Assembly (NCBI RefSeq): GCF_003391395.1
Contig: NZ_CP024190.1
Span: 2,728,001-2,792,000, forward strand
Length of the DNA stretch: 64,000 bases
DNA from: Mycobacterium marinum
GTDB taxonomy: Bacteria; Actinomycetota; Actinomycetes; Mycobacteriales; Mycobacteriaceae
Direction of reading: 5' to 3'
Below the pieces are notes generated by a model, which did no database searches, had not been told where the DNA came from, and saw only the letters and a list, made by a program, of their open reading frames with translations. How positions within the stretch are numbered: position 1 is the stretch's first letter; each line of letters starts with the position of its first letter. The translations under genes and the position numbers were made by a program. This document shows, piece after piece, positions 55,355 to 64,000 of this stretch.

Positions 55355-55601
55355 GCTCGCGCATCGACTCGCGGATCTGTGCCAACCGCTCAGCCGCGGC
55401 CCGCTGGCGTTGCTCGTACTGTTCCTCGACGGTGCGTCCTTCGGATGTCTCCGCGTCGAGTTCCGCCGCGCCCAGCGCCGTCGCGTAGCGGGACTCGATC
55501 TTTTCGCGGACCGACTCGAAGGTCGGCGTGCCGGCGTCGTCGTACCCCGGGTCGGGGGGTGCAGACGGCGTCTCGGCGGGAGGCTCTGGTTGGTCGGGCA
55601 T
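55347..55601 (-). CDS. Small conserved hypothetical protein
   Basis: 84 residues from ATG at 55601. The first 25 residues are rich in Pro; the rest is charged and probably helical (REKIESRY, EEQYEQRQRAAAERLAQIRESM), with coiled-coil character. No membrane segment. It overlaps the kinase start by eight bases, so the two are likely co-expressed here. It may correspond to the small M. tuberculosis gene next to uvrA (Rv1638A, from memory). Function unknown. Confidence 0.75.
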   Translation of the reverse strand: MPDQPEPPAETPSAPPDPGYDDAGTPTFESVREKIESRYATALGAAELDAETSEGRTVEEQYEQRQRAAAERLAQIRESMREHE

Positions 55602-55739
55602 GCCGCCACGTTACTGCGGGCGGCGATCGAACTAGTGCCGTCTGCTCCACGACCAACGCCGGAATCAACGCCATCAGCACCAGCTGTGGCGATGTTGGGC
55701 CGCGGGTTGCTTCAGCCGTTCGAGGGGGGGGCAACGAAA

Positions 55740-57185
55740 TCACCGGCCGGCAGGAACCACCTGAGTCGCCGGAGACACCGTGCCTGGCAGCGGAATACGA
55801 GGCACTCCCGGGGTCCCCAGCTGACCGGCCAGCCACGGCAGCGCCCGGGCGAACACCTGGTCGGCGAAGGGCCAGTCGTGCCGTCCTGGCTGGGGGACCA
55901 CCGCGCAGTCGATGCCGTTGGCGCGGCCCAGTGCGCACAAGGAGTTGGCCGCGGCGGTCTGGTTGCTCGGATTGGCGGCGGCTTCGCGTCCGGCCAGCCG
56001 CATCACGACGGGGTCGGTGATCGCGACGTCACGCGGGGCTCCCGGCCCCGCCGGTACCGAAATGCTGAACCAGCCCGAAATTCCGGTGTACTGCCCATGT
56101 CGGTTGATCACCGTTGTCGGGTCGAACGCGGCCCAGGCGTCAGCATTGCCGCCGAAAAGCCTGGTGATGGTTTCCGCCTTGTTTCCCGCGTTTGGGTAAA
56201 AGTCGCCCGCAACATCAACAAAGGCGCTGAACAGGGAAGGGTGCATGACGGTCAGATCTACCGCGCAGGTCCCGCCCATCGACCAGCCCACAATGCCCCA
56301 GTTTGATGGTTCGGGGCTGACACCAAACGCCGAGATCATATAGGGCACAACATCTTTAGTTAGATGGTCGGCTGCGTTGCCGCGCCGCCCGTTGACGCAT
56401 TCGGTGTCGTTGTTGAAGGCGCCCCCGGAATCCACGAACACCAGCACCGGCGCATTGCCGTTGTGGGCGAGCGCAAAATCGTCGATCGTGCGCACGGCGT
56501 TACCGGCGCGCGCCCAGTCGGCGGGCGTGTTGAACTGGCCGCCGATCATCATCACGGCCGGCAGCCGCGGCGGCGGATAGCTGGCGAACCAGGCGGGAGG
56601 CAGATAGACGAGTTCACCCCGGTGTTTGAAGTGCGACGCGTTGGACGGGATCGCCACCGGAACCATGCTGCCGTGCGCTGGGCGCACTCCCTTGCCGGCC
56701 ATCGCGACAACCGCGGCCGGGTCCGCCTGATCCGGCAACGGGCCAGAGCTCAGCTGATTCCACGCGGCCTGCACGGTCGGGAAGTAGCCGACCCAGATGT
56801 TGAGCCCCAGCGCCGCGCAAAGCGCACAGAGTGGAACTGCGACCAGGGTGGCGGTGCGGCGTCGCCAGCGGGCCCCGCGCCAGCCCACGACCAGCATCGC
56901 CGCGGCCACCGCGGTCAACCCGACCCACACCCACAACGCCGCCGGGACGGGCTCATTGGCCAGTGTGCCCAGGTACCAACGGGTTGCCCAGGCCGCTATG
57001 GCGCCAAAAATCACGGCCGCGGGTAGTCGCCGCCGAGATCGCCAACCGATGGCAAGCAGCAGCACGATCGCGGTCACGACCTGCACGGTGACCGGCACCC
57101 AACCATGCATCAAAGAGGTGTGAGTACTGGCCAACACGCGCGCCAGGGCAGGCGGCGACGTTGTCACGGTCTCATTGTCAAACAT
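55740..57185 (-). CDS. Membrane-anchored alpha/beta-hydrolase esterase
   Basis: 481 residues from ATG at 57185. Four hydrophobic segments (about 28-145) anchor a secreted-side esterase domain of the PF00756 (esterase D / mycolyltransferase-like) family. The nucleophile Ser lies in GWSMGGTCA, and GRHDWPFA near the C-terminus carries the catalytic His. Substrate unknown; related mycobacterial proteins act on cell envelope esters. Position matches Rv1639c. The frame remains open to 57266 without family resemblance. Confidence 0.85.
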   Translation of the reverse strand: MFDNETVTTSPPALARVLASTHTSLMHGWVPVTVQVVTAIVLLLAIGWRSRRRLPAAVIFGAIAAWATRWYLGTLANEPVPAALWVWVGLTAVAAAMLVVGWRGARWRRRTATLVAVPLCALCAALGLNIWVGYFPTVQAAWNQLSSGPLPDQADPAAVVAMAGKGVRPAHGSMVPVAIPSNASHFKHRGELVYLPPAWFASYPPPRLPAVMMIGGQFNTPADWARAGNAVRTIDDFALAHNGNAPVLVFVDSGGAFNNDTECVNGRRGNAADHLTKDVVPYMISAFGVSPEPSNWGIVGWSMGGTCAVDLTVMHPSLFSAFVDVAGDFYPNAGNKAETITRLFGGNADAWAAFDPTTVINRHGQYTGISGWFSISVPAGPGAPRDVAITDPVVMRLAGREAAANPSNQTAAANSLCALGRANGIDCAVVPQPGRHDWPFADQVFARALPWLAGQLGTPGVPRIPLPGTVSPATQVVPAGR

Positions 57186-57228
57186 CACCGGCCCCCAACC
57201 ACGGGGAATAGCTGTGAGCTGGCTGGGA

Positions 57229-60200
57229 TTAGTGCGGCTTGGCCAGCGGGAACGGGAGCGTTTCACGGATGCTGCGCCCGGTGATCAGCATGACGACCCG
57301 GTCGACGCCCATGCCGAGGCCCCCGGTGGGCGGCATCGCGTATTCCATGGCCTGCAGGAAGTCTTCGTCGAGCTGCATCGCTTCGGGATCCCCGCCGGCG
57401 GCGAGCAAAGACTGCTCCTCCAAGCGGAGCCGCTGTTCGACGGGGTCGGTGAGCTCGCTGTAGGCGGTACCAAGCTCGACGCCCCAGGCCACCAGGTCCC
57501 AACGTTCGGCGATTCCGGGCTTGCTGCGATGCGGCCGGGTCAGCGGGGACACCGAGGTTGGGAAGTCGAGGTAGAACGTCGGCTGCTCGGTGCGGCTCTC
57601 CACCAGGTGTTCGTAGAGCTCCAGCACCACCGCGCCGGCATCCCACTGCGCCCGATAGGGGATGCGTGCGGCGTCGGCCAGCCTGCGCAGGGTGGCCAAG
57701 TCGGTATCGGCGTCGATCTGCTCACCGAGGGCCTCTGACACCGCGTCGTGCACGGTCTTGACCGCCCAGACCCCCGAGATGTCCACCGGTTCGAGGCGGC
57801 CGCCGCCGGCCGGGCGCATCGCGACAGGAGCACCGTTGGCGGCCTGGGCGGCGTTTTGGATCAGCTCGCGGCAGCTGTCGATCCATACCCGGTAGTCGGC
57901 GTGCGCTTGATAGGCCTCCAACAGGGTGAACTCCGGGTTGTGGCTGAAGTCGACGCCCTCATTCCGAAAGGCCCGGCCGAGTTCGAAGACCCGTTCCACC
58001 CCGCCGACGCACAGCCGCTTGAGATACAGCTCCGGCGCGATGCGCAAGAACAGGTCCATGGAGTAGGTGTTGATGTGGGTGATGAACGGGCGGGCCGTTG
58101 CGCCGCCGTGTACCTGTTGCAGGATGGGTGTCTCGACCTCGATGAACCCCTTGGCGGACAGGGTTTCTCGGACGGAGCGCAGCACCGCGCTGCGGGCCGT
58201 GATGAGGGCGCGCGACTCGGCGTTGACAGCGAGGTCTACGTAGCGGGTCCGCACTCGGGCTTCGGGATCGGTCAACCCCTTCCACTTGTTGGGCAAGGGG
58301 CGCAGGCACTTACCGATCAGACGCCAGCGGCGCACGATCAGTGATCGCGTTCCGGTCTTGCTCGAACCCATCTGCCCGGTCATCTCGACCAGGTCACCAA
58401 GGTCTATGGCCGCGTTGAAATCCGCGGCGCGGCCCTGCTCGAGTCGCGAGTTGTCCAGCAGCACCTGTATCTCGCCGCTCCAGTCGCGCAAGTGCGCGAA
58501 CAGCACTCCACCATAGTTGCGTACCCGCAAGATCCGCCCGGATACCGACACGCTCGCCTGGTCGTCGGCGTCCATCGCTTGCGCGACTGTATGAGTGGGC
58601 GGTTCGCCCACCGGATAGGCGTCAATGCCGCTGATGCGCAATTTCTTCAACTTGTTCAGCCGCACCCGGACTTGCTCGGGCAGCCGACGTTGGGGGTCGT
58701 CGCCGTCGGCAATTGCCGATTGCCGCAGCCCGCTGACGTCGGGCGCCGATCCGTCATGGTGCAACAAACCGGTGGCCGCCAGCCGTTCGGGGACCGCGGG
58801 ATGGTGACCGGTGTGCACCTTGTTGCGCCGGCTGAATGGCAATACCAGGAACCCCTCGGCGATCACGGAGGCGACACCCACCTTGGGGATCACCCGCGCG
58901 TCCTCATAGCAGGCGTAGCGGGGCACCCATTGCGGCTGATACTTCTGGTTGGATCGGTACAGCGTCTCGATCTGCCACCACCGGGAAAAGAAGACCAGCA
59001 GCCAACGCCACAAGCGGGCCACCGGCCCGGCGCCCAATTGGGCGCCTTGCTCGAAAGCCGACCGGAACATCGCGAAGTTCAGCGAGATGCGGCTGATGCC
59101 GAGGCCTTCGGCGCGCAGCGCCAGTTCGCTGACCATCAGCTCGATGGTGCCGTTGGGCGATTGCGGAGAACGTCTCATCAGGTCCAGGGAGACCCCGCTG
59201 GTACCCCAAGGCACCAGCGACAACATCGCCACTACCAGGTCGTCGGGGTCAAGCGCCTCGACCAACAAGCAGTCGGTGTCGGCCGGGTCGCCGAGGCGGC
59301 CGAGCGCCATCGAGAAGCCGCGCTCGGATTCGGTGTCGCGCCAGCCGTCGGCGCGATCGATCGTCTGTTCCATTTCGGCGTCGGAGATATCCCGGTGACG
59401 CCGGATGCGCACCGTCAGACCGGCGCGACGTGCCCTGGTCACGGCTTGGCGCACTCCGCGCATGTCGGGGCCGGACAGCGTGAAATTGGCGGGCACCAAG
59501 ATCGCCTCGTCGCCGAGTTCAAGCGCGTTCAAACCTGCCTCGCGATATGCCTTGGCCCCTTGTGAACTGGCCCCCATCACACCGGGCGACCAACCATAGG
59601 TCTGGCACAGCCGTAGCCATGCGTCGATCGCTTGCGGCCACGACCGCGGGTCGCCTACCGGATCGCCACTGGCCAGGCAGACACCGATTTCGACCCGATA
59701 GGTGATGGCGGCACGGCCGCTGGAGGCGAATATCACCGACTTGTCGCGACGGGTCGCGAAGTAGCCCAGCGAGTCGCTGTTGCCGTACAGCTCGAGCAAC
59801 CCCCGGATGGCCGACTCGTCCTCACCGGTCAACGCGTTATCGGCACGCTGGGACTGAAACAGCACGATGGTGGCGGCAATTAGGGCGAGAGCGCCGAACA
59901 AGCCGAACATGGCGTTGAGGAAGACGTGTGGCCGGCCGGTGAACAGGTCGGGATCGGCCAGGGCGAAGCCGATCACCCGGTTGGCCACGTAGGGCAAACG
60001 GTCGTGCGGCGCGAGGGATCCCGGAAACAGCTCGACCAGGCCCCAGGACACCAGGATTCCGATAGCACCACCGGCCACCAGCACCGCGGCCGCCTTGAAC
60101 AGTGCACCCCTGCGGACCTTGGCCCAGAACTGCCGATATCCCAGCACCAGCACGACGATCGCCACCACGTGTACTGCGAACCCGAGGTTTTCGCCGAAGT

Positions 60201-60546
60201 TCTGGGCCGCGGTGTTGCCGCCCGCGGCGATGTCGGCGGCGTTGAGGAAAGCCGCCAAGACGACGTTGGTCAGCAGCAGTAGCCAGGCGATCCGTTTACG
60301 CGCGGCCAGGGCCGCCGCCAGCAGTGCCAGCACAAAAGACCAGGCGAAGCTGGTGTCGGGAAAATTGAACAGATAACTGTTGATGAATTCTCGGGGAACC
60401 TTGATGATCCACCGAACCAGCGGCGAAATGCTGGCCAGCAGTGACAGGGTCGCGATGACCCCGACGGCCCAGCCAGCGGCGGCCGGAACCCAGTCATACC
60501 GAGAGATGTGCCTACCCTGCACCGAGCGAGGCTTTGTGACGGTCAC
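57229..60546 (-). CDS. lysX: Bifunctional lysyl-tRNA synthetase / lysylphosphatidylglycerol synthase
   Basis: 1105 residues from GTG at 60546. N-terminal membrane part (about 20-230, six helices), then a DUF2156 transferase domain (about 240-560), an OB-fold anticodon domain (about 650-740) and a class II synthetase core with LNPEFTLLEAYQAH-type motif 2 region (SHNPEFTLLEAY) and motif 3 GLGMGVDRVVMLITG. It charges tRNA with lysine and transfers it to phosphatidylglycerol, lowering membrane charge; in M. tuberculosis this gives resistance to cationic peptides. M. tuberculosis LysX is annotated longer (1172) through an N-terminal extension not seen here. Confidence 0.95.
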   Translation of the reverse strand: MTVTKPRSVQGRHISRYDWVPAAAGWAVGVIATLSLLASISPLVRWIIKVPREFINSYLFNFPDTSFAWSFVLALLAAALAARKRIAWLLLLTNVVLAAFLNAADIAAGGNTAAQNFGENLGFAVHVVAIVVLVLGYRQFWAKVRRGALFKAAAVLVAGGAIGILVSWGLVELFPGSLAPHDRLPYVANRVIGFALADPDLFTGRPHVFLNAMFGLFGALALIAATIVLFQSQRADNALTGEDESAIRGLLELYGNSDSLGYFATRRDKSVIFASSGRAAITYRVEIGVCLASGDPVGDPRSWPQAIDAWLRLCQTYGWSPGVMGASSQGAKAYREAGLNALELGDEAILVPANFTLSGPDMRGVRQAVTRARRAGLTVRIRRHRDISDAEMEQTIDRADGWRDTESERGFSMALGRLGDPADTDCLLVEALDPDDLVVAMLSLVPWGTSGVSLDLMRRSPQSPNGTIELMVSELALRAEGLGISRISLNFAMFRSAFEQGAQLGAGPVARLWRWLLVFFSRWWQIETLYRSNQKYQPQWVPRYACYEDARVIPKVGVASVIAEGFLVLPFSRRNKVHTGHHPAVPERLAATGLLHHDGSAPDVSGLRQSAIADGDDPQRRLPEQVRVRLNKLKKLRISGIDAYPVGEPPTHTVAQAMDADDQASVSVSGRILRVRNYGGVLFAHLRDWSGEIQVLLDNSRLEQGRAADFNAAIDLGDLVEMTGQMGSSKTGTRSLIVRRWRLIGKCLRPLPNKWKGLTDPEARVRTRYVDLAVNAESRALITARSAVLRSVRETLSAKGFIEVETPILQQVHGGATARPFITHINTYSMDLFLRIAPELYLKRLCVGGVERVFELGRAFRNEGVDFSHNPEFTLLEAYQAHADYRVWIDSCRELIQNAAQAANGAPVAMRPAGGGRLEPVDISGVWAVKTVHDAVSEALGEQIDADTDLATLRRLADAARIPYRAQWDAGAVVLELYEHLVESRTEQPTFYLDFPTSVSPLTRPHRSKPGIAERWDLVAWGVELGTAYSELTDPVEQRLRLEEQSLLAAGGDPEAMQLDEDFLQAMEYAMPPTGGLGMGVDRVVMLITGRSIRETLPFPLAKPH

Positions 60547-60975
60547 AGACCGCGAGGATATTCCTTATGAACCGGAAAATCCCGGCGAAGTGGCAGCCGA
60601 GTCCTACCGCCCTGGTGCGCGCGGGTCGGCGGCTGGGTGAGCACATTGTCCGGGTAGAGCGTCATGGCTGCTAGACTGACGGTCGCGACCATCCCGGCGA
60701 AGGCCAGGGACAGTTAAGTGGAGTCCCACTCCCACCGCTAGCCACGAGAACTTTCTCGGTTTTCAAGGTTGTGCGGTCCGGTCACAGGCATCACGAAATT
60801 GCCTGTTCTGCGTGTGACGCAGGCGGCTGCAGTAGTCACTACTGGGCCCGCGATCGGTCGGCATTGGGCCCTGCTAGCGCAGGGCTTTTTTGCTGATGGC
60901 TTGGCATTCCACCGCGCTGATTCCCGCCCGTCCGGGCTCTGACCGCCGTGGAATAAGACCAACCAGGGAGGCCCC
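60547..60975 (+). other. Promoter and structured leader region of infC-rpmI-rplT
   Basis: 429 bases without a protein gene I can support. TAGACT at 60672-60677 is the best -10 candidate, giving a leader of about 290 bases. The leader can form several hairpins: CGAGA/TCTCG (60745-60758), CAGGCA/TGCCTG (60785-60805) inside GTCA/TGAC (60781-60818), CAGTAG/CTACTG (60830-60844), and the intrinsic terminator at 60868-60891. This looks like a regulated ribosomal-protein leader. Confidence 0.6.
60868..60891 (+). terminator. Intrinsic terminator (attenuator) in the infC leader
   Basis: GCCCTGC, loop TAGC, GCAGGGC, then six T. This is a complete intrinsic terminator, uncommon in mycobacteria, about 85 bases before the infC start codon. 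GGGCCC at 60844-60849 can instead pair with GGGCCC at 60866-60871, which overlaps the 5' arm of the terminator, so an antiterminator form is possible. Confidence 0.7.
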
Positions 60976-61563
<588 letters not shown>

Positions 61564-61593
61564 CTCGTTAGCGAACACCAGAACTGAGGAAAA

Positions 61594-61788
61594 ATGCCCA
61601 AGGCTAAGACCCACAGCGGGGCCTCGAAGCGCTTCCGGCGTACCGGTACCGGAAAGATTGTCCGGCAGAAGGCCAACCGTCGGCACCTGCTCGAGCACAA
61701 GTCGAGCAAGCGAACCCGGCGCCTGGATGGCCGCACCACGGTGGCCGCCAACGACACCAAGCGAGTCAAATCGCTGCTGAATGGCTAA
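61594..61788 (+). CDS. rpmI: 50S ribosomal protein L35
   Basis: 64 residues from ATG at 61594, preceded by [28 protein letters not shown] is the L35 N-terminus, very basic and of normal length. It lies 30 bases after infC in the usual infC-rpmI-rplT order. Confidence 0.97.
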
Positions 61789-61858
61789 CCCGCCGTCTCA
61801 AAGACCGGCCGGCGCCAGCACCTGACCAACCACGTCCGAATGAGAGTAGGAACAACCC

Positions 61859-62248
61859 ATGGCACGCGTTAAGCGGGCAGTTAATGCCCACAAGAAGCGG
61901 CGCTCAGTCCTAAAGGCCTCGAAAGGCTATCGCGGCCAGCGGTCGCGGCTCTACCGCAAAGCCAAAGAGCAGCAGCTGCATTCACTGAACTACGCCTACC
62001 GTGACCGTCGCGCGCGCAAGGGCGAGTTCCGGAAATTGTGGATCTCGCGCATCAATGCGGCCGCGCGTGCCAACGACATCACCTACAACCGGCTGATTCA
62101 GGGGCTCAAGGCCGCTGGCGTCGAGGTGGACCGCAAGAACCTGGCTGACATCGCGATCACCGATCCGGCGGCGTTCACCGCGCTGGTCGATGTTGCCCGC
62201 GCTGCGCTGCCGGAGGATGTCAACGCTCCCTCCGGAGAGGCTGCTTAA
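61859..62248 (+). CDS. rplT: 50S ribosomal protein L20
   Basis: 129 residues from ATG at 61859. The basic N-terminal extension (MARVKRAVNAHKKRR) and the block RLYRKAKEQQLHSLNYAYRDR are typical. L20 binds 23S rRNA early in large-subunit assembly and represses its own operon in several bacteria. A strong hairpin follows at 62268-62295. Confidence 0.97.
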   Translation: MARVKRAVNAHKKRRSVLKASKGYRGQRSRLYRKAKEQQLHSLNYAYRDRRARKGEFRKLWISRINAAARANDITYNRLIQGLKAAGVEVDRKNLADIAITDPAAFTALVDVARAALPEDVNAPSGEAA

Positions 62249-62267
62249 CCTGGCGACGATGCGGACT

Positions 62268-62295
62268 GTGCCCGGCCCGACGAGGAGCCGGGCAC
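62268..62295 (+). terminator. Hairpin after rplT
   Basis: GTGCCCGGC and GCCGGGCAC form a perfect nine-base-pair stem with a ten-base loop, followed by TTTCG. It lies 20 bases after the rplT stop and before tsnR, and likely ends or weakens operon transcription. Confidence 0.65.
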
Positions 62296-62325
62296 TTTCG
62301 TCGCTATCCGGCGACCGCGTATGCC

Positions 62326-63153
62326 GTGCACGAATCTGAGCGGAGCCGGCCCACCGGCCCCGCTCAGATTCTCACCGAGCGCTCGGCCAGGGTTTCGGCA
62401 GCGGCAAAATTGCAGCGCCACGTGGGGCGTCGCCGCACGGGCCGCTTTCTTGCCGAAGGGCCTAACCTCGTCGAGGCCGCGGCGGCGCGCGGGCTGATCC
62501 GCGAGCTGTTTGTCACCGAGGCCGCCGAGCAACGGCACGAGCCGCTGCTAGCCCGGCAGGACGCGCCGGTCTATGTGGTGACAGAGCGTGCCGCAAAGGC
62601 TTTGTCCGACACCGTTACCCCAAGCGGCCTCGTTGCCGTCTGCCAAATGCCGACGACCGGGTTGGCGGGGGTACTCAGCGGTGCGCCGCGGCTGGTTGCG
62701 GTGGCCGTCGAGATCGGCGAGCCGGGCAACGCGGGCACACTCATCCGCATTGCCGATGCCATGGGGGCCAACGCGGTGGTTCTGGCCGGCAACAGTGTCG
62801 ATCCCTATAACGGGAAGTGTTTGCGCGCATCGGCCGGCAGCATCTTTGCGATTCCCGTCATCGTCGCGCCTGACACCAGCGCAGCGCTTGGTGCGTTGCG
62901 CGGGGCCGGTCTACAGGTGCTGGCCAGCGTGGTAGACGGTGAGAAGTCCCTCGACGACATCGACCAACTGCTCGAAGCTCCCACCGCGTGGCTGTTCGGC
63001 CCGGAAGCACACGGATTGTCGGCCGAGGTCGCTGCTGCGGCGCATCACCGCGTCCGCATTCCGATGTCTGGGGGAGCGGAGAGCCTCAACGTGGCCGCGG
63101 CCGCGGCCATTTGTCTGTATCAGAGCGCCCGGGCATTGAGCAGCGATCGCTGA
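62326..63153 (+). CDS. tsnR: SpoU/TrmH-family rRNA 2'-O-methyltransferase
   Basis: 275 residues from GTG at 62326; the M. tuberculosis protein starts about 15 residues later, near LTERSARV, so a shorter form is possible. The N-terminal substrate-binding domain is followed by the SPOUT knot with the three family motifs, visible as VEIGEPGNAGTLIRIADA, WLFGPEAHGL and IPMSGGAESLNVAAAAAI. It methylates a ribose in rRNA using S-adenosylmethionine. Position matches Rv1644 (tsnR). Confidence 0.9.
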   Translation: MHESERSRPTGPAQILTERSARVSAAAKLQRHVGRRRTGRFLAEGPNLVEAAAARGLIRELFVTEAAEQRHEPLLARQDAPVYVVTERAAKALSDTVTPSGLVAVCQMPTTGLAGVLSGAPRLVAVAVEIGEPGNAGTLIRIADAMGANAVVLAGNSVDPYNGKCLRASAGSIFAIPVIVAPDTSAALGALRGAGLQVLASVVDGEKSLDDIDQLLEAPTAWLFGPEAHGLSAEVAAAAHHRVRIPMSGGAESLNVAAAAAICLYQSARALSSDR

Positions 63154-63156
63154 TTC

Positions 63157-64000
63157 CTAGGCCGCGGTCGTGGTGCGACTCCGACCGCGAGCGGGCCGCA
63201 GCCCGGCGATCGAGAGGGTGCTGTGGACCAGCGATCCCGCCCGTTCGAGCAATACCTTGGCCGGGTGGGCGCGTGGCGGAAAGTAGTGCATGGGCAGGCC
63301 ACGGCGATCCGATGGAGGCGCCATGAAACTGGGCGCCTCGACCAGTGGAGCGTCACGTTTGACTCGTCCCTCAGCCCGTCGGTAGGCGGCCAGCGCCCGG
63401 GGGTGTAGCCGGATCTCATCGGGCACCGCCAGAAACGCCAACTCGACGGCCTTGCCGAACAATCGCAACAACACCTCGTCGCCCTGGGTCCAGTGCATGC
63501 CCGCCTTCTCACGGACGGCCGGCTCGAACAGGCCGGCGGCAATCCAGCGCTGACCGGCCACCAGCGGTCGGAACAGCTGGTCCCAGATGCCTGTGGGCAT
63601 GAGTACGAACTTCGGCTTGGGGATGCGCATATTGAAAATGTCGAGGGTGGCCTGATTGATCTCGAGTTCGTCGCGGCCCACCCGCTCCCAGTAATCCTGA
63701 AAGTCTTCCCACGTCTCGGGCACCGGGCGCATGCTCATCCCGTACATCCGGTACCACTGCACGTGCTCGTCGAACAACTGGCGCTTCTCGGCCTCGGTCA
63801 AGCCACCGCAGAAGTATTCGGCCACCTTGACCACCAGCATGAAGAACGTGGCATGTGCCCAGTAGAAGGTTTCCGGATTGAGTGCGTGGTATCGACGTCC
63901 ACCGGCGTCCACGCCCTTGATGGTTCGGTGATAACCCTTGATCTGCTGTCCGGTCTGAGCGGCGCGGTCGCCGTCGTAGACCACACCCATGATGGGGTAG
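63157..64000 (-). CDS. DUF2236 / MpaB-family oxygenase-like protein, partial
   Basis: Leftward gene cut by the right window edge at its 5' end; about 280 C-terminal residues are visible, beginning YPIMGVVYDGDRAAQTG. The block ALNPETFYWAHATFF and the later WYRMYGMSM are typical of DUF2236/MpaB proteins, a helical family that includes haem-dependent oxygenases such as the latex-clearing protein. The substrate in mycobacteria is unknown. Its stop lies three bases from the stop of tsnR. Position matches Rv1645c. Confidence 0.85.
   Translation of the reverse strand, partial: YPIMGVVYDGDRAAQTGQQIKGYHRTIKGVDAGGRRYHALNPETFYWAHATFFMLVVKVAEYFCGGLTEAEKRQLFDEHVQWYRMYGMSMRPVPETWEDFQDYWERVGRDELEINQATLDIFNMRIPKPKFVLMPTGIWDQLFRPLVAGQRWIAAGLFEPAVREKAGMHWTQGDEVLLRLFGKAVELAFLAVPDEIRLHPRALAAYRRAEGRVKRDAPLVEAPSFMAPPSDRRGLPMHYFPPRAHPAKVLLERAGSLVHSTLSIAGLRPARGRSRTTTAA

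Overview
The window is chromosomal DNA of a mycobacterium, most likely a slow-growing species close to the M. tuberculosis / M. kansasii / M. marinum group. From about 10.1 kb to the right edge the gene content and order follow, from memory, the M. tuberculosis segment Rv1607-Rv1645c (chaA, bcpB, trpE, trpC, trpB, trpA, lgt, pykA, tesB1, cydC, cydD, cydB, cydA, cya, pdtaR, polA, rpsA, coaE, uvrB, capA, TB15.3, uvrA, lysX, infC, rpmI, rplT, tsnR). A LAM-capping mannosyltransferase and a membrane-anchored LysX also point to this group. The exact species cannot be fixed from the sequence alone.

Left edge to 9.9 kb is accessory. A leftward four-gene cluster (1-5954) encodes a cyanophycin synthetase, a fused tandem-domain cyanophycinase whose second domain has lost its catalytic Ser and His, a small orphan protein, and an AspA/AstE-type zinc hydrolase cut by the window edge. 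A palindrome lies upstream of cphA. To its right are an APC-family amino acid permease, the broken 3' end of an IS30-family transposase and a PknF-like receptor kinase with a TPM-type outer domain. Cyanophycin is an Asp-Arg storage polymer. A polymerase, depolymerase, hydrolase and amino acid permease together suggest a nitrogen storage and recycling module gained by transfer. This is the main candidate for an undescribed system.

10.1-20.1 kb holds chaA, bcpB and the trp run trpE-(membrane protein)-trpC-trpB-trpA, coupled by ATGA to lgt. Lgt carries a very long acidic repeat tail. Two small membrane proteins follow. 20.1-25.2 kb holds a cutinase-like protein, pyruvate kinase, TesB and a membrane DUF2156 protein. 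25.2-31.1 kb is the leftward cytochrome bd operon cydA-cydB-cydD-cydC.

31.2-42.9 kb holds signalling and core genes: a DUF308 membrane protein, adenylyl cyclase, an unusual tRNA with a CAA anticodon, PdtaR, a thiolase/OB-fold pair, polA, rpsA, coaE (fused to a GrpB-like domain), a stand-alone LigD-type phosphoesterase and a DUF402 protein. 43.0-53.6 kb holds uvrB, an MFS pump, capA, a universal stress protein, a SnoaL-like protein, a metallo-hydrolase and uvrA. Both uvrB and uvrA carry a match to the LexA-independent DNA-damage promoter of mycobacteria (TTGTCRGTG-N8-TANNNT). 53.7-64.0 kb holds a PknH-like kinase, a small protein, a membrane esterase, lysX, then infC-rpmI-rplT behind a structured leader with an intrinsic terminator, then tsnR and a partial DUF2236 protein.
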